This document shows, piece after piece, positions 18,170-27,403 of a DNA stretch of 64,000 nt; the stretch's first letter is position 1, and every line of letters starts with the position of its first letter. Under the pieces are notes generated by a model. That model made no database searches and had not been told where the DNA came from. It worked only from the letters and a program-made list of their open reading frames with translations. The stretch spans positions 1 to 64,000 of the forward strand of contig JADJSZ010000036.1 in assembly GCA_016711405.1 (NCBI GenBank). The letters run 5' to 3'. The DNA comes from Candidatus Hadersleviella danica. Lineage in GTDB: Bacteria; Chloroflexota; Anaerolineae; Promineifilales; Promineifilaceae. The position numbers and the translations under genes were made by a program.

Positions 18170-19636
18170 ATGACCAACGAAACAACCTTCCCCCCGATTG
18201 CCATTAACGAATTGCCCGAATTGTTGCAGGATGCCCTGCGGCCGACGGGGTGGCAATCGCTCACCCCTGTGCAAAGCACGGCCATCCCCTACATGCTGGC
18301 GGGGCAAGACATTATGGCCCAAGCCAAGACGGGGAGCGGCAAAACGGCCGCTTTCATCCTGCCTATCCTCAACAACATAGACCCCCTCGACGACGCTTGC
18401 CAAGCGTTGATACTTGTGCCTACCCGCGAATTGGCCGTGCAAGTGCAAGCCGAAGGGGAGATGTTGAGCCGTGGCACAGGGGTCAACATCGTGGCGGTGT
18501 ATGGGGGCGTGAAATACGAAGGGCAAATCAAGGCGTTCAAGAAAGGGGCACATATTATTGTGGGCACACCGGGGCGGGTGCTAGACCACCTCATGCGTGG
18601 TTCTTTGCGGCTGGATGCGCTGACCAAACTCGTCTTTGACGAGGCGGATCGGATGCTTTCGATGGGTTTTTACCCCGACATGCGCCAAGTGAAGCGGTAT
18701 TTGCCCCAGCACCGCGTCCACAGTGCCATGTTTTCGGCCACCTTCCCCCCCCATGTGCGCCGCTTGGCGGATGAATTTTTGCGCCAACCCGCTTTCCTGA
18801 ATCTCAGCGAAGATGTCATTCATGTGGCTGATGTGGCGCATGTCGTTTACAACGTGCCCCTGATGGAAAAAGACCGCATTTTGGTGCGGATTATCGAGCT
18901 GGAAAACCCCGCCTCGGCCATTATTTTTGCCAACACGCGCCAAAAAGTGAACTATGTGGCCGTTGTGCTCCAACGCTTCGGCTACGATGCCGACCAACTC
19001 AGCTCCGATTTGTCGCAGGCGGAGCGGGAGCGGGTGTTGCAACGGTTGCGCGATGGCACATTGCGCTTTTTGGTGGCCACCGATGTGGCGGCGCGGGGGT
19101 TGGATATTCCCGAGCTTTCCCATGTGTTCCAATACGAACCCCCCGACGACAATGAACAGTATATTCATCGGGCGGGGCGCACCGGGCAGGCGGGGGCCAG
19201 TGGCACGGCCGTGACTCTCGCCGAAGGGTTGGAGGAGATGAAGCTGTTCAAGATTGCCAAGCAGTACAAAATCAACTTGGAGCAGAGGCCTGTGCCCACC
19301 GAAGCGGATTTGGCACGGGTGGTTGGCGGCCGTTTGCGGACGATGCTGGAGACGAAGTTGCGCGGCCGTGACAAACTCCAAATCGAACGGATGCAACGCT
19401 TCCGCGACATGGCCGCCCAATTGGCGGCCGACGAGGACGAAGATGGGCTGGCCGTTTTGGCCATGCTCCTCGACGACCATTACCAAGAAACCCTCCACGC
19501 CCCCGCCCCCTTGCCCCAAATGCCTGTGGAGGAGGAGCGCGAGCGCGACCACCGCCGCGAAGGGGAAGGGCCACGGCGCGATGGCGAACGACGCGACAGC
19601 GGCCGACGAGACGGCGGCCGCAAGTGGAAGAAGTAA
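18170..19636 (+). CDS. DEAD-box ATP-dependent RNA helicase
   Basis: A 488-residue RNA helicase with all core motifs: Q motif (LTPVQSTAIP), I (AKTGSGKT), Ia (PTREL), Ib (TPGR), II (DEAD), III (SAT), IV (IIFANTR), V (ATDVAARGLDIPE) and VI (HRAGRTG). Motif I has AKTGSGKT instead of the more common AQTGSGKT. The last 50 residues are a charged, Arg/Glu/Gly-rich tail (EEERERDHRREGEG... RRDGGRKWKK) typical of RNA-binding extensions. Likely roles are RNA remodelling, ribosome assembly or cold response. Confidence 0.94.
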   Translation: MTNETTFPPIAINELPELLQDALRPTGWQSLTPVQSTAIPYMLAGQDIMAQAKTGSGKTAAFILPILNNIDPLDDACQALILVPTRELAVQVQAEGEMLSRGTGVNIVAVYGGVKYEGQIKAFKKGAHIIVGTPGRVLDHLMRGSLRLDALTKLVFDEADRMLSMGFYPDMRQVKRYLPQHRVHSAMFSATFPPHVRRLADEFLRQPAFLNLSEDVIHVADVAHVVYNVPLMEKDRILVRIIELENPASAIIFANTRQKVNYVAVVLQRFGYDADQLSSDLSQAERERVLQRLRDGTLRFLVATDVAARGLDIPELSHVFQYEPPDDNEQYIHRAGRTGQAGASGTAVTLAEGLEEMKLFKIAKQYKINLEQRPVPTEADLARVVGGRLRTMLETKLRGRDKLQIERMQRFRDMAAQLAADEDEDGLAVLAMLLDDHYQETLHAPAPLPQMPVEEERERDHRREGEGPRRDGERRDSGRRDGGRKWKK

Positions 19637-19687
19637 CAGGGGTTTATGGGTCTATAAGTTTATTGGTGTATGGGGAGCCAGTAGGTG

Positions 19688-19794
19688 GTAGGGGCGGGAG
19701 GCGGCGCAAGGCGCAAACGAAAAACACCAAGACTCGTCTCGCCGCCTTCTCGCCCCCTAGCGCGGGCAACCTAAGGGCGAGAAGGCGCGGAACA
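19688..19794. repeat. REP-like hairpin, unit 1 (types A and B)
   Basis: The type A arm GGGGCGGGAGGCGGCG pairs with CGCCGCCTTCTCGCCCC across about 30 bases (19691-19756). A half B unit, AGGGCGAGAAGGCGCGG, follows at 19774-19791. Five more units of the same family flank the transposase gene at 22.9-24.1 kb. Confidence 0.75.
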
Positions 19795-19837
19795 ACCCCC
19801 TCATTACGCCCTTTACACAGTAGAAAAAACATCTACT

Positions 19838-22800
19838 ATGAACAAACGCACCCTTCTCATCGTCGCTGGCCTTATTCTCCTCCTCACGGCCGTCGCCCTC
19901 GCCGTCAATTGGTTCCTCCAACCCATCCTCCCCTCCCCATGGGATAACATCGCCCTTATCGTCTTTGTCACCATTGGCCTTGTCGTCGCCTTCCTCGATA
20001 ATCTCACGGCCGTCATCACCTTCATCCACAACTGGCTCTACCCCCCGCCCCAGCCACCCCCCAGCGGCCCCACCATCTGGAACAACATCAAAACCGAAGG
20101 CGGGGATTCCATCGGCCGCGACAAAATCACGGCCGAACAAGTCATCATCCTCGCCGACCGCGCCGCCGACGACTTCTGGCGCACCTACCGCCGCCCCGCC
20201 CAGCCCAACATCCAAGCCGCCACCAGTCGTTACCTCCAATTTATCATCAACCGCTACCAATTCCTCGACTTCAAAGGCATGGGGGTCACCGACCGCGCCG
20301 CTTTTGGCTTGCCTCTCCTGCAAGTTTACGTGCCCCTCAAGGCCCGCCCCGAAATGCCCGCTGGCGAAACATGGAGCCGCGCTACCCGCTTGGCCGGCCA
20401 CCTCCTCGGCGAAGCCGAACTGATGGGGCAAATGGGTATGCGCCCCAGCCACGAACCCCACCCCGCCCTAGACCTGCTCCGCGAAAACGACGGCCTGATT
20501 ATTTTGGGCGACCCCGGCAGTGGCAAAAGCACCTTCCTCAAAATCCTTGCCCTGCAACACGCTTTTGGCAAACAGGGCGAAACGGGTTTAGGCTTGCGCC
20601 TGCCCGTTCTGCTCCCCCTCGCCGCCTATGCCAAAGCACTGGTCGAAGAAGATGTGCCTTTGCACAAGTTCATGGCCGCCTATTACCAACGGCTGGGCAT
20701 GGATGCCGCCCTCGGCGACCTCCTCACCGAAGCACTGCAACAAGGGGGAGCCTTGCTCTTGCTGGATGGCTTGGACGAGGTGCGTGAACCGAACCTGCGC
20801 CAAACCGTTGTCGAGCGGGTCATGTCCTTTTTTGCCTTCCACCAGCAAAACGGCAACAAATTTGTCCTCACCAGCCGCATTGTGGGCTACAAAGATGTGC
20901 GCCCCAGCGGCACGCGGCTGGCCGAATGCACTCTTGAGGATTTCGACAACGAAGAAATCACCCAATTTGTAGACCAATGGACGGCCGCCATTGAACAACA
21001 AGCCACGGCCGACCCCACCCTTGCCGCCCAACAAGCCCAACAAGAAAAAGAAACCCTCCTCTACTCCGTCCGCCACAACGGCGGCGTGCGCAAGTTGGCC
21101 GCCAACCCCCTCCTGCTCACCATTCTGGCCCTGATGAAACGGCAAGGGGTGGTCTTGCCCGAGCGGCGCGTGGAGCTTTACGACAAATACCTTGAGACAT
21201 TGCTCAAATCGTGGAACTTGGCCCGCAGTTTAGACGGCCGCCCCACCACCCGCGACCTCGACGTAGCCGAAACCATCCGCGTGCTGGCCCCCCTTGCCCT
21301 GTGGATGCACGAAACCAGCCCCAGCATGGGCGTGGTGCGCCGCCAAGCCCTGCACCAGCAACTCGAGCAAATCTACACCACCCGCCAAGCCGAAAACCCC
21401 GCCCAAGCGGCCCAAAAACTGCTCGAAGATGCCCGCGAATATGCGGGCTTGCTCGTGGAGCGGGGAGCCGACGAATACGGCTTTGTCCACCTCACCTTTC
21501 AGGAATATCTGGCGGCCGTGGCCATGGCCCAACAAGCCCAAGGGGATGCCCGCCCTGTGGCCACCCAACTCGCCCAACATCTCCACCAAGACACATGGCG
21601 CGAAGTCTCCCTCCTCACCATCGGCTACATCGCCATCCGCCAACAACTCGACACCGTCGCCAGCGATGTGCTTCTGCAACTCCTTCAACCAGCATCTGCC
21701 CCATTAACCATTAACCATTCACAATTCACAATTCACAATTCCCAAGCCCTCATCTTAGTTGGCGAATCCCTCACCGACATCGGCTCCGCCAATGTGACCC
21801 CGCTTGCCGCAAGCACATTGAAGAAGCACTGCTGGCGGGCTGACCGACCCAGCCATCCCCGCCAAAGACAGGGCACGGGTGGGGCAACTGCTGGCCAAAC
21901 TGGGTGACCCCCGCCCCGCTGTGTTGGATGTAGACCACATGCCCTTCGCCTTCGTGCCCGCTGGTGCTTTTGTGATGGGCGACCCCGAAAGCGAAAAGCC
22001 ACCCCGCGAGTGGATATTTTGGAGTCCCCAACACACCCTCACCTTGCCCTATGGCTACTGGATAGGCCGTTTCCCCGTTACCAACGCCCACTTTGCCCCC
22101 TTTGTGGCCGCTGGCGGCTACGCCGAACCCCGCTACTGGCCCGAAGCCATCGCCGCCAAGCTGTGGGAAAATGGCACCGTCAATATGTATACCTACTTGG
22201 GCGATGGCAAGTGGGAACAACAAAAACGGACCGCCCCCCGTGACTACGGAGCCGATTTTAACGCCCCCAACCAGCCCCGTGTCGGGCTCAGTTGGTACGA
22301 GGCCATCGCCTATGCCCGCTGGCTAACCGAGCGCTGGCACACCGCAGGCTGGCTCCCCGCCGACTGGGAAGTGACCCTGCCCAGCGAAGCGGAATGGGAA
22401 AAAGCGGCGCGGGGCGGGTTGGAAATCCCCACCGTGCCCCACTTGTGCCCCGTGGCGGATGGATTGACCCCACCCCACTTGTCCCTGCAAGCCCAACGAC
22501 AACCCGCGCCGCCCCTACCCGTGGGCAGGGCAGGAATACACAACCGAACACGCCAACACCGAAGAGACGGGCATCGGCCGCCCCAGTGCCGTGGGAGCCT
22601 TCCCGCTGGGAACCAGCCCCGTGGGGTGCGAAGAGATGGGCGGCAATGTGTTTGAGTGGACGCGCTCCATTTGGGGCAAAAATTGGGATAGCAAAAAACA
22701 AAAATATGAGCAAGAATATGGCTACCCTTATCAACCCGAAGACGGCCGCGAAAATTTAGCGGCCAACATTTACAACCACCGTGTTATGCGCACAGGGGTA

Positions 22801-22920
22801 TACGGACTAGAGTCCTCTTTTGGGCGTTGCGCCGCCCGCTACAGGGTCGGCCCGCGCCTCGACGGCGGCGACAACGGGTTGCGCCTCGTGGTCGTTCCCA
22901 TTCAGCGCTCTGCCCTCTGA
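19838..22920 (+). CDS. membrane NACHT-FGE (SUMF1-like) STAND protein, frameshifted
   Basis: One gene of about 1,025 codons, readable only across frame changes at about 21812-21840 and 22490. The N-terminus has two membrane helices (6-27 and 40-66), then a short GGDSIGRDKI element. The NACHT NTPase has Walker A GDPGSGKST and Walker B ALLLLDGLDE, with SRIVGY and NPLLLTILALM downstream. A helical region ends in FVHLTFQEYLAA. The C-terminal 330 residues are an FGE/SUMF1-like (C-type-lectin fold) domain: FVPAGAFVMGD, WIGRFPVTNAHFAPFV, LPSEAEWEKAARGG, GGNVFEWTRS, ending RPRL-like to NGLRLVVVP. Between the domains 42 bp of a 7-bp repeat are translated in frame. Such STAND proteins are proposed conflict/defence or signalling switches. 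It is REP-flanked, and no effector is seen other than the membrane anchor. Confidence 0.8.
21701..21742 (+). repeat. six 7-bp repeats inside the NACHT-FGE reading frame
   Basis: CCATTAA x2, CCATTCA, CAATTCA x2 and CAATTCC make exactly 42 bp, hence 14 codons (PLTINHSQFTIHNS), so the insertion keeps the frame. The same family forms spacers at 4153-4192, 35860-35880 and 39805-39850. Confidence 0.85.
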
Positions 22921-22924
22921 ATCA

Positions 22925-22993
22925 AAGGGCGAGAAGGTGCGGAACGAACCCCACAAGTTCCCCCAACCCCATTCCGCACCTTCCCGCCCCTAC
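22925..22993. repeat. REP-like hairpin, unit 2 (type B)
   Basis: AGGGCGAGAAGGTGCGGAAC at 22926-22945 faces ATTCCGCACCTTCCCGCCCC at 22971-22990. It starts five bases after the stop codon of the NACHT-FGE gene. Confidence 0.8.
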
Positions 22994-23017
22994 ACCACAT
23001 CCACAACCCACCACCAT

Positions 23018-23088
23018 GTAGGGGCGGGAAGGCGGCGCAAAACGCCAACGAAAACCATAAAACCCCCTCTCGCCGCCTTCTCGCCCCC
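23018..23088. repeat. REP-like hairpin, unit 3 (type A)
   Basis: GTAGGGGCGGGAAGGCGGCG at 23018-23037 pairs with CGCCGCCTTCTCGCCCC at 23071-23087. Confidence 0.8.
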
Positions 23089-23172
23089 CACCTCACCCGC
23101 ACCATCGGCCAGAAGGAACAACGTTTGTGGGAATAAAACACGGTTCCATCCCACCCCGTAAACCGCCCACCC

Positions 23173-23242
23173 AAGGGCGAGAAGGTGCGGAACATACCCC
23201 ACAAGTTCCCCCAACCTCTTGCCGCACCTTCCCGCCCCTACA
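23173..23242. repeat. REP-like hairpin, unit 4 (type B), next to the transposase start
   Basis: AGGGCGAGAAGGTGCGGAAC pairs with GCCGCACCTTCCCGCCCC. It ends 20 bases before the transposase ATG. Confidence 0.8.
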
Positions 23243-23261
23243 CCACATCCACATCACGACC

Positions 23262-23810
23262 ATGAGCCGCCCCTACAACCCCGAAATCCATCACCGCCGC
23301 TCCATTCGCTTGCCGAATTGGGATTACCGCTCCCCCGGCTACTACTTCGTCACCATCTGCACGGCCGACCGCCATTGCCTTTTTGACACCCCCCACTACC
23401 ATGAGGTTGCCACCCATACCCTCCAAAACATCCCCAACCAAAAACATGCCCAACACATCACCCTCGATGAATGGGTAGTTATGCCCAACCATATCCATGC
23501 CATCTTCATCTTCACCGACTATCCTCCCCAAGCCGATATAAAGACCCAACAACACTTTGGCAATGCGCTGGCTGGTTCATTAGGGGTCATTGTCGGCCGC
23601 TACAAAGCATTCGTCACCATGCGCATCAATCATTTGCGCCGCACAAAAGGCCAATCAATTTGGCAACGGGGGTATTACGAGCGCATCATGGCCAACGAGC
23701 AAGAATGGCGAGCCACCCAAAAATACATCATCGAAAACCCCATTCGTTGGGCAGAAGACAGAGATAATCTAGATGCGCTTTTGGCAAAAATGACTTATCA
23801 CAACCATTAG
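23262..23810 (+). CDS. REP-associated tyrosine transposase (RAYT, Y1/HUH family)
   Basis: A 182-residue HUH-type Y1 transposase. The N-terminal RRSIRLPNWDYRSPGYYFVTICTADR is the RAYT signature, and the HUH pair is in VVMPNHIHAIF. The probable catalytic Tyr lies in IWQRGYYERIM, and the C-terminus YIIENPIRW is typical of the group. RAYTs are single-copy domesticated relatives of IS200/IS605 that act on REP hairpins. Here REP-like units sit 20 bp upstream and 75 bp downstream, as expected for a functional REP-RAYT pair. The ATG at 23262 is chosen because upstream codons are REP sequence. The gene appears intact. Confidence 0.9.
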   Translation: MSRPYNPEIHHRRSIRLPNWDYRSPGYYFVTICTADRHCLFDTPHYHEVATHTLQNIPNQKHAQHITLDEWVVMPNHIHAIFIFTDYPPQADIKTQQHFGNALAGSLGVIVGRYKAFVTMRINHLRRTKGQSIWQRGYYERIMANEQEWRATQKYIIENPIRWAEDRDNLDALLAKMTYHNH

Positions 23811-23885
23811 CCAAAAGGAACAATAACTGTTGCAATAAAATGCAATTCCTTCTCACCCCCTACACCACATCCCGCCAACCCGCCG

Positions 23886-23955
23886 TGTAGGGGCGGGAAG
23901 GCGGCGCAAGGCACAAACGAAAAACATCAAACCCTGTCTCGCCGCCTTCTCGCCC
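23886..23955. repeat. REP-like hairpin, unit 5 (type A)
   Basis: GTAGGGGCGGGAAGGCGGCG at 23887-23906 pairs with CGCCGCCTTCTCGCCC at 23940-23955, downstream of the transposase. It is nearly identical to unit 3. Confidence 0.8.
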
Positions 23956-24024
23956 TTTGGCACCGCAACGCAAAACACCAGAGAAAACACCAAGACCTTT
24001 CTCGCCCTCTGGCACGGCCAACCC

Positions 24025-24092
24025 AAGGGCGAGAAGGTGCGGAACCACCCGCGCATGTTTCCCCAGCCCCATTCCGCACCTTCCCGCCCCTA
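24025..24092. repeat. REP-like hairpin, unit 6 (type B)
   Basis: AGGGCGAGAAGGTGCGGAAC pairs with TTCCGCACCTTCCCGCCCC. It is nearly identical to units 2 and 4. Units 5 and 6 account for most of the 443-bp gap between the transposase and the ABC-F gene. The remainder ends in AATAACCAATAACGA repeats at 24222-24249. Confidence 0.8.
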
Positions 24093-24253
24093 CAACATAT
24101 CCCCACGCATCACCACATAGGTGTGAGAAAGCGTAAAATTAACCCCCATATTTCCCAATCACCCCACATAAGCATAATATCCGCTAGGTGGATGATTTGC
24201 CCCTGTTTGAGGATAATAGGCCAACGAATAACCAATAACGAATAACCTTTAGC

Positions 24254-25881
24254 ATGATAACTGTTAGTAACCTCAGCCTTACCTTTGGAACAAAGTTCCT
24301 TTTCAAAGAAGTTAACCTCCAATTTATCGGCAACTGCTATGGGCTAATTGGCGCAAACAGGGGTAGCAAATCCACCTTCCTCAAAATCCTCTCGGGCGAA
24401 ATCGAAGCGACCACGGGGCAAATTAACATGCCCGCCGGAGCGCGGCTGGCTGTTTTGCGCCAAGACCAATTCGCCTTCGACGACTACACCGCCATCGAAA
24501 CTGTCATTTTGGGCCACGGCAAATTGTACGAGGTGATGAAGGAACGCGATGCGCTCTATGCCAAGCCCGATTTCAGCGAGGAGGATGGGTTGAAAGCGGC
24601 CGACCTCGAGACGGAATTTGCCGAACTAAACGGCTACGAAGCCGAATACGAGGCCGAATGGCTTCTCATCAACTTAGGGCTAGATGCGGCGCACCACCCC
24701 AAGCAGATGGCCGATTTGGAAGCAGGCGACAAAGTGCGCGTGCTTCGCCCAAGCCCTGTTTGGCAATCCCGACATTTTGCCTCCTCGACGAGCCAACCAA
24801 CAACTGGACTTGCCCACCATTCGCTGGCTGGAAGAGTTCCTGATTAACTTCGAGAACACCGTTATCGTCGTCTCCCATGACCGCCATTTCCTGAACAATG
24901 TCTGCACCCACATTGCCGACATTGATTTTGGGCAGATTCGGCTCTACGTGGGCAATTACGATTTTTGGTACCAATCGAGCCAAATGATTGCCCGCCAACT
25001 AAAGGAACAAAGCAAAAAGCGGGAAGATAAATTGGCCGAATTGCAACGCTTTGTGTTGCGCTTTAGCTCCAACGCCTCCAAAGCCAAGCAAGCTACCTCC
25101 CGCAAAAAGCTCATTGATAAGCTAACGGTGGATGATTGCCGACTTCCATCCGCAAATTCCCTATGTGGATTTTAAGCCTGACCGGCCGGTGGCAATGTCA
25201 TTTTGCAAGCTGTCCATGTGAACAAAAAGGGGGATGAGGGAGGTGGTTCTGCGATTTTAATTTGGAAGTGCATCAGGGGATAAAATCGCCATTATTTGCC
25301 AAAATGACTTGGTAAAAACGACGCTGTTTGAATTGTTGGGCGGCCGTCTCCAACCCGATAGCGGTGAGGTGAAATGGGGTGTGACCATTAAACCGAGCTA
25401 TTTGCCCAAGGAAAATAGCGATTTTTTCCAAGATGATTTGCGGTTGGTGGAGTGGATTTTGCAATATGCCCCCAAAGATGAAGGGGAGCAATTTGCACGG
25501 GGCTGGCTCGGCCGTATGTTGTTCACAGGGGATGAAGCGCTCAAAAATGCCACCGTGCTATCGGGTGGTGAAAAAGTGCGCTGTATGCTGGCCCGCATGA
25601 TGCTAAGTGGGGCGAATGCGCTGGTGATGGACGAGCCGACCAATCACCTCGACCTCGAGGCTATCACCGCCCTGAACGAGGGACTCATCCGCTATCCCGA
25701 AATTGTCGTTTTCGCCTCGCACGACCATGAGTTTGTGAGGACGATTGCCAATCGCATTATCGAAATTGCCCCCGACGGCCGTCGCTTCCTCGACCGCTCC
25801 TTGCCGCTCGACGATTATCTAGAAGACCCCCGCGTAGCGGAAGAACGGCAAAAGATGGGGCTGGCTCGGTTGGCTTTGTAA
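24254..25881 (+). pseudogene. ABC-F ATPase (YbiT-like), degraded
   Basis: Remains of a two-domain ABC-F translation factor. Domain 1 (24254 on) keeps ISVSNLSLTFG-like and CYGLIGAN, but its Walker A reads GANRGSKST instead of GANGAGKST and the signature LSGGE is LEAGD. The frame shifts near 24750, giving NPDILLLDEPTNN-like sequence in another frame and VVSHDRHFLNNV. The linker with KREDKLAELQRFVLRFSSNASKAKQA ends in a second break near 25130-25270. Domain 2 (25270-25881) has a poor Walker A (IICQNDLVKTTLF) but intact LSGGEKVRCMLARM and DEPTNHLDLEAI. Changed motifs plus several frame breaks point to true decay rather than only sequencing error. Confidence 0.75.
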
Positions 25882-25892
25882 GCGCAAGTTCT

Positions 25893-25977
25893 ATCTGTTA
25901 AATAGAGTAGTGAGTAGTGAATAGTAGATAGCAGACTACTCACTACTCACTACTCACTATCCACTTCCCACTTCCCC
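25893..25977. repeat. AGTAGTG / CTCACTA inverted 7-bp repeats
   Basis: TAGTGAGTAGTGAATAGTAG at 25906-25926 faces CTACTCACTACTCACTACTC at 25936-25955, then CACTTCC units run up to the ybeY ATG. Confidence 0.75.
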
Positions 25978-26490
25978 ATGACTTATCACATTGAAATTCA
26001 AGCTGACATTGAGCTAGACATTGCCAATTTGGAAACGGAATTGTTGACGGCCGCCACGGCCGCTTTGCGGCAACAAGGGGTGCAACCCCCGGCCGCGCTG
26101 ACCATTTTGCTCACCGATGATGCCCAAATCCAAGAACTCAACCGCACCTATCGCGGCTATGACGAGCCAACCGATGTGCTGAGTTTCCCGAACGAAGCCG
26201 AGGAATGGGAAGAGCTACCCGATGAGTTCGAGGAGGAGGAAGATGAGGACGATGAGTTAGAGGATGAGGAGTGGGGCACGGCCGAGGGCAACTACCTCGG
26301 CGACATCGCCATTTCTGTGCCCTATGCGGCACGGCAAGCGGCCGAGCAAGGGCACAGCACCTTGGCCGAATTGCGCCTGCTGACGGTGCATGGTGTGCTC
26401 CACCTTCTCGGCCACGACCACGCCGAACCTGAGGAAGAAGCCACCATGTGGGCCGCCCAAAATGTCATCTTGGATGGGCTGAATCAGTAA
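25978..26490 (+). CDS. ybeY: endoribonuclease YbeY with acidic insertion
   Basis: A 170-residue zinc-dependent RNase that acts in 16S rRNA maturation and ribosome quality control. The metal site is the typical HGVLHLLGHDH (residues 137-147), and DEPTDVLSFP marks the family core. Between LSFP and YLGDIAIS lies an insertion of some 30 residues, mostly Glu/Asp (DEFEEEEDEDDELEDEEW), that makes the protein longer than usual. It sits alone in its usual small transcription unit, followed 41 bp later by isopentenyl phosphate kinase. Confidence 0.93.
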   Translation: MTYHIEIQADIELDIANLETELLTAATAALRQQGVQPPAALTILLTDDAQIQELNRTYRGYDEPTDVLSFPNEAEEWEELPDEFEEEEDEDDELEDEEWGTAEGNYLGDIAISVPYAARQAAEQGHSTLAELRLLTVHGVLHLLGHDHAEPEEEATMWAAQNVILDGLNQ

Positions 26491-26531
26491 ACACCGTGCC
26501 ATTGGCGAGTTAGAAACACACGAGAAGTAAA

Positions 26532-27318
26532 ATGACAGCCATTTTCCTGAAACTCGGCGGTTCGCTGATAACGGATAAAACGCAAGCGGAAACGGTGCGC
26601 GAAGATGTGCTGGCGCGATTAGCACACGAAATTGCCCGTGCGCGACAAGCTCAACCCCACCTGCAACTTGTTTTAGGACATGGGAGCGGCTCCTTTGGCC
26701 ATGTGGCGGGAGCCAAACATGGCACGCGCCAAGGGGTAGCCACGGCCGCGCAATGGCTCGGTTTCGCCGAGGTGAGCGATGCCGCCGCCCGGCTAAACAG
26801 GCGCGTCGCCGCCGCCCTGCTGGCCGAAGGCGTGGCCACGGTGAGCTGGCAACCCTGCGCTTCGGCCGTGGTCGCCGACGGCCGCATCCAACAGATGGCC
26901 GTCGCCCCTGTGCAAGCGGCGTTGGCGGCGGGCGTGTTGCCCCTCGTTTATGGCGATGTCGCTTTTGACACGGTGCGGGGGGGGACAATTATTTCCACGG
27001 AAGAGGTGATGGGGTATTTGACGGCCGAACTACGGCCGCATTGGCTCCTCTTGGCGGGCGAAACAGCGGGCGTGTACGACCAGACAGGCGCTGTCATTCC
27101 CCGCATCACGGCCGCCAATTTTGCCGCCATCGCCCCCGCCCTCGGCGGCTCGCGGGGGACAGATGTGACGGGGGGGATGGCCAGCAAAGTGCAAGAAATG
27201 CTCTCGCTGACGGCCGCCCACCCCCACCTTCGCATCCGCATCTTTTCGGCTTGGAGCCGGTCTGCTCGAAACCCTGTTGGTGGCCCCCGAAACGGCCGTG
27301 GGCACGGAAATCAGCTAG
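26532..27318 (+). CDS. isopentenyl phosphate kinase (3' frameshifts)
   Basis: An amino-acid-kinase-fold enzyme that phosphorylates isopentenyl phosphate to IPP in the alternative mevalonate pathway. Motifs are FLKLGGSLITDK at the start, the catalytic-His loop LGHGSGSFGHVAGAKHG, YGDVAFDTVRGGTIISTEEV, GETAGVYD and GTDVTGGMASKV. The automatic frame runs on to 27470, but after about 27248 it turns to non-family sequence. Two single G insertions (near 27250 and 27260) give FSGLEPGLLETLL to VGTEIS, stopping at 27316-27318, which is the natural family end. An mvaD-like decarboxylase lies at 46.7 kb. Confidence 0.87.
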
Positions 27319-27403
27319 GAGAAGGGACGAATTACGAATTACGAAGTACGACATTCCTCGAGCAATTTCGTACCTCGTACATCGTCCTTCGTCCTTTGTA
27401 TCA
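27319..27403. repeat. AATTCGT-type inverted 7-bp repeats
   Basis: GGACGAATTACGAATTACGAA at 27325-27345 (arms only partly listed) faces TTTCGTACCTCGTACATCGTCC at 27364-27386. It lies between two convergent genes (IPK and the protease), a good place for a bidirectional terminator. Confidence 0.7.

Noticed and set aside
18581..19552. 323-codon antisense ORF over the helicase
   Set aside because: Shadow of a GC-rich gene; no family features, while the sense frame has every helicase motif.
24110..24322. 70-codon minus-strand ORF before the ABC-F gene
   Set aside because: Overlaps repeat sequence and the ABC-F start; no family features.
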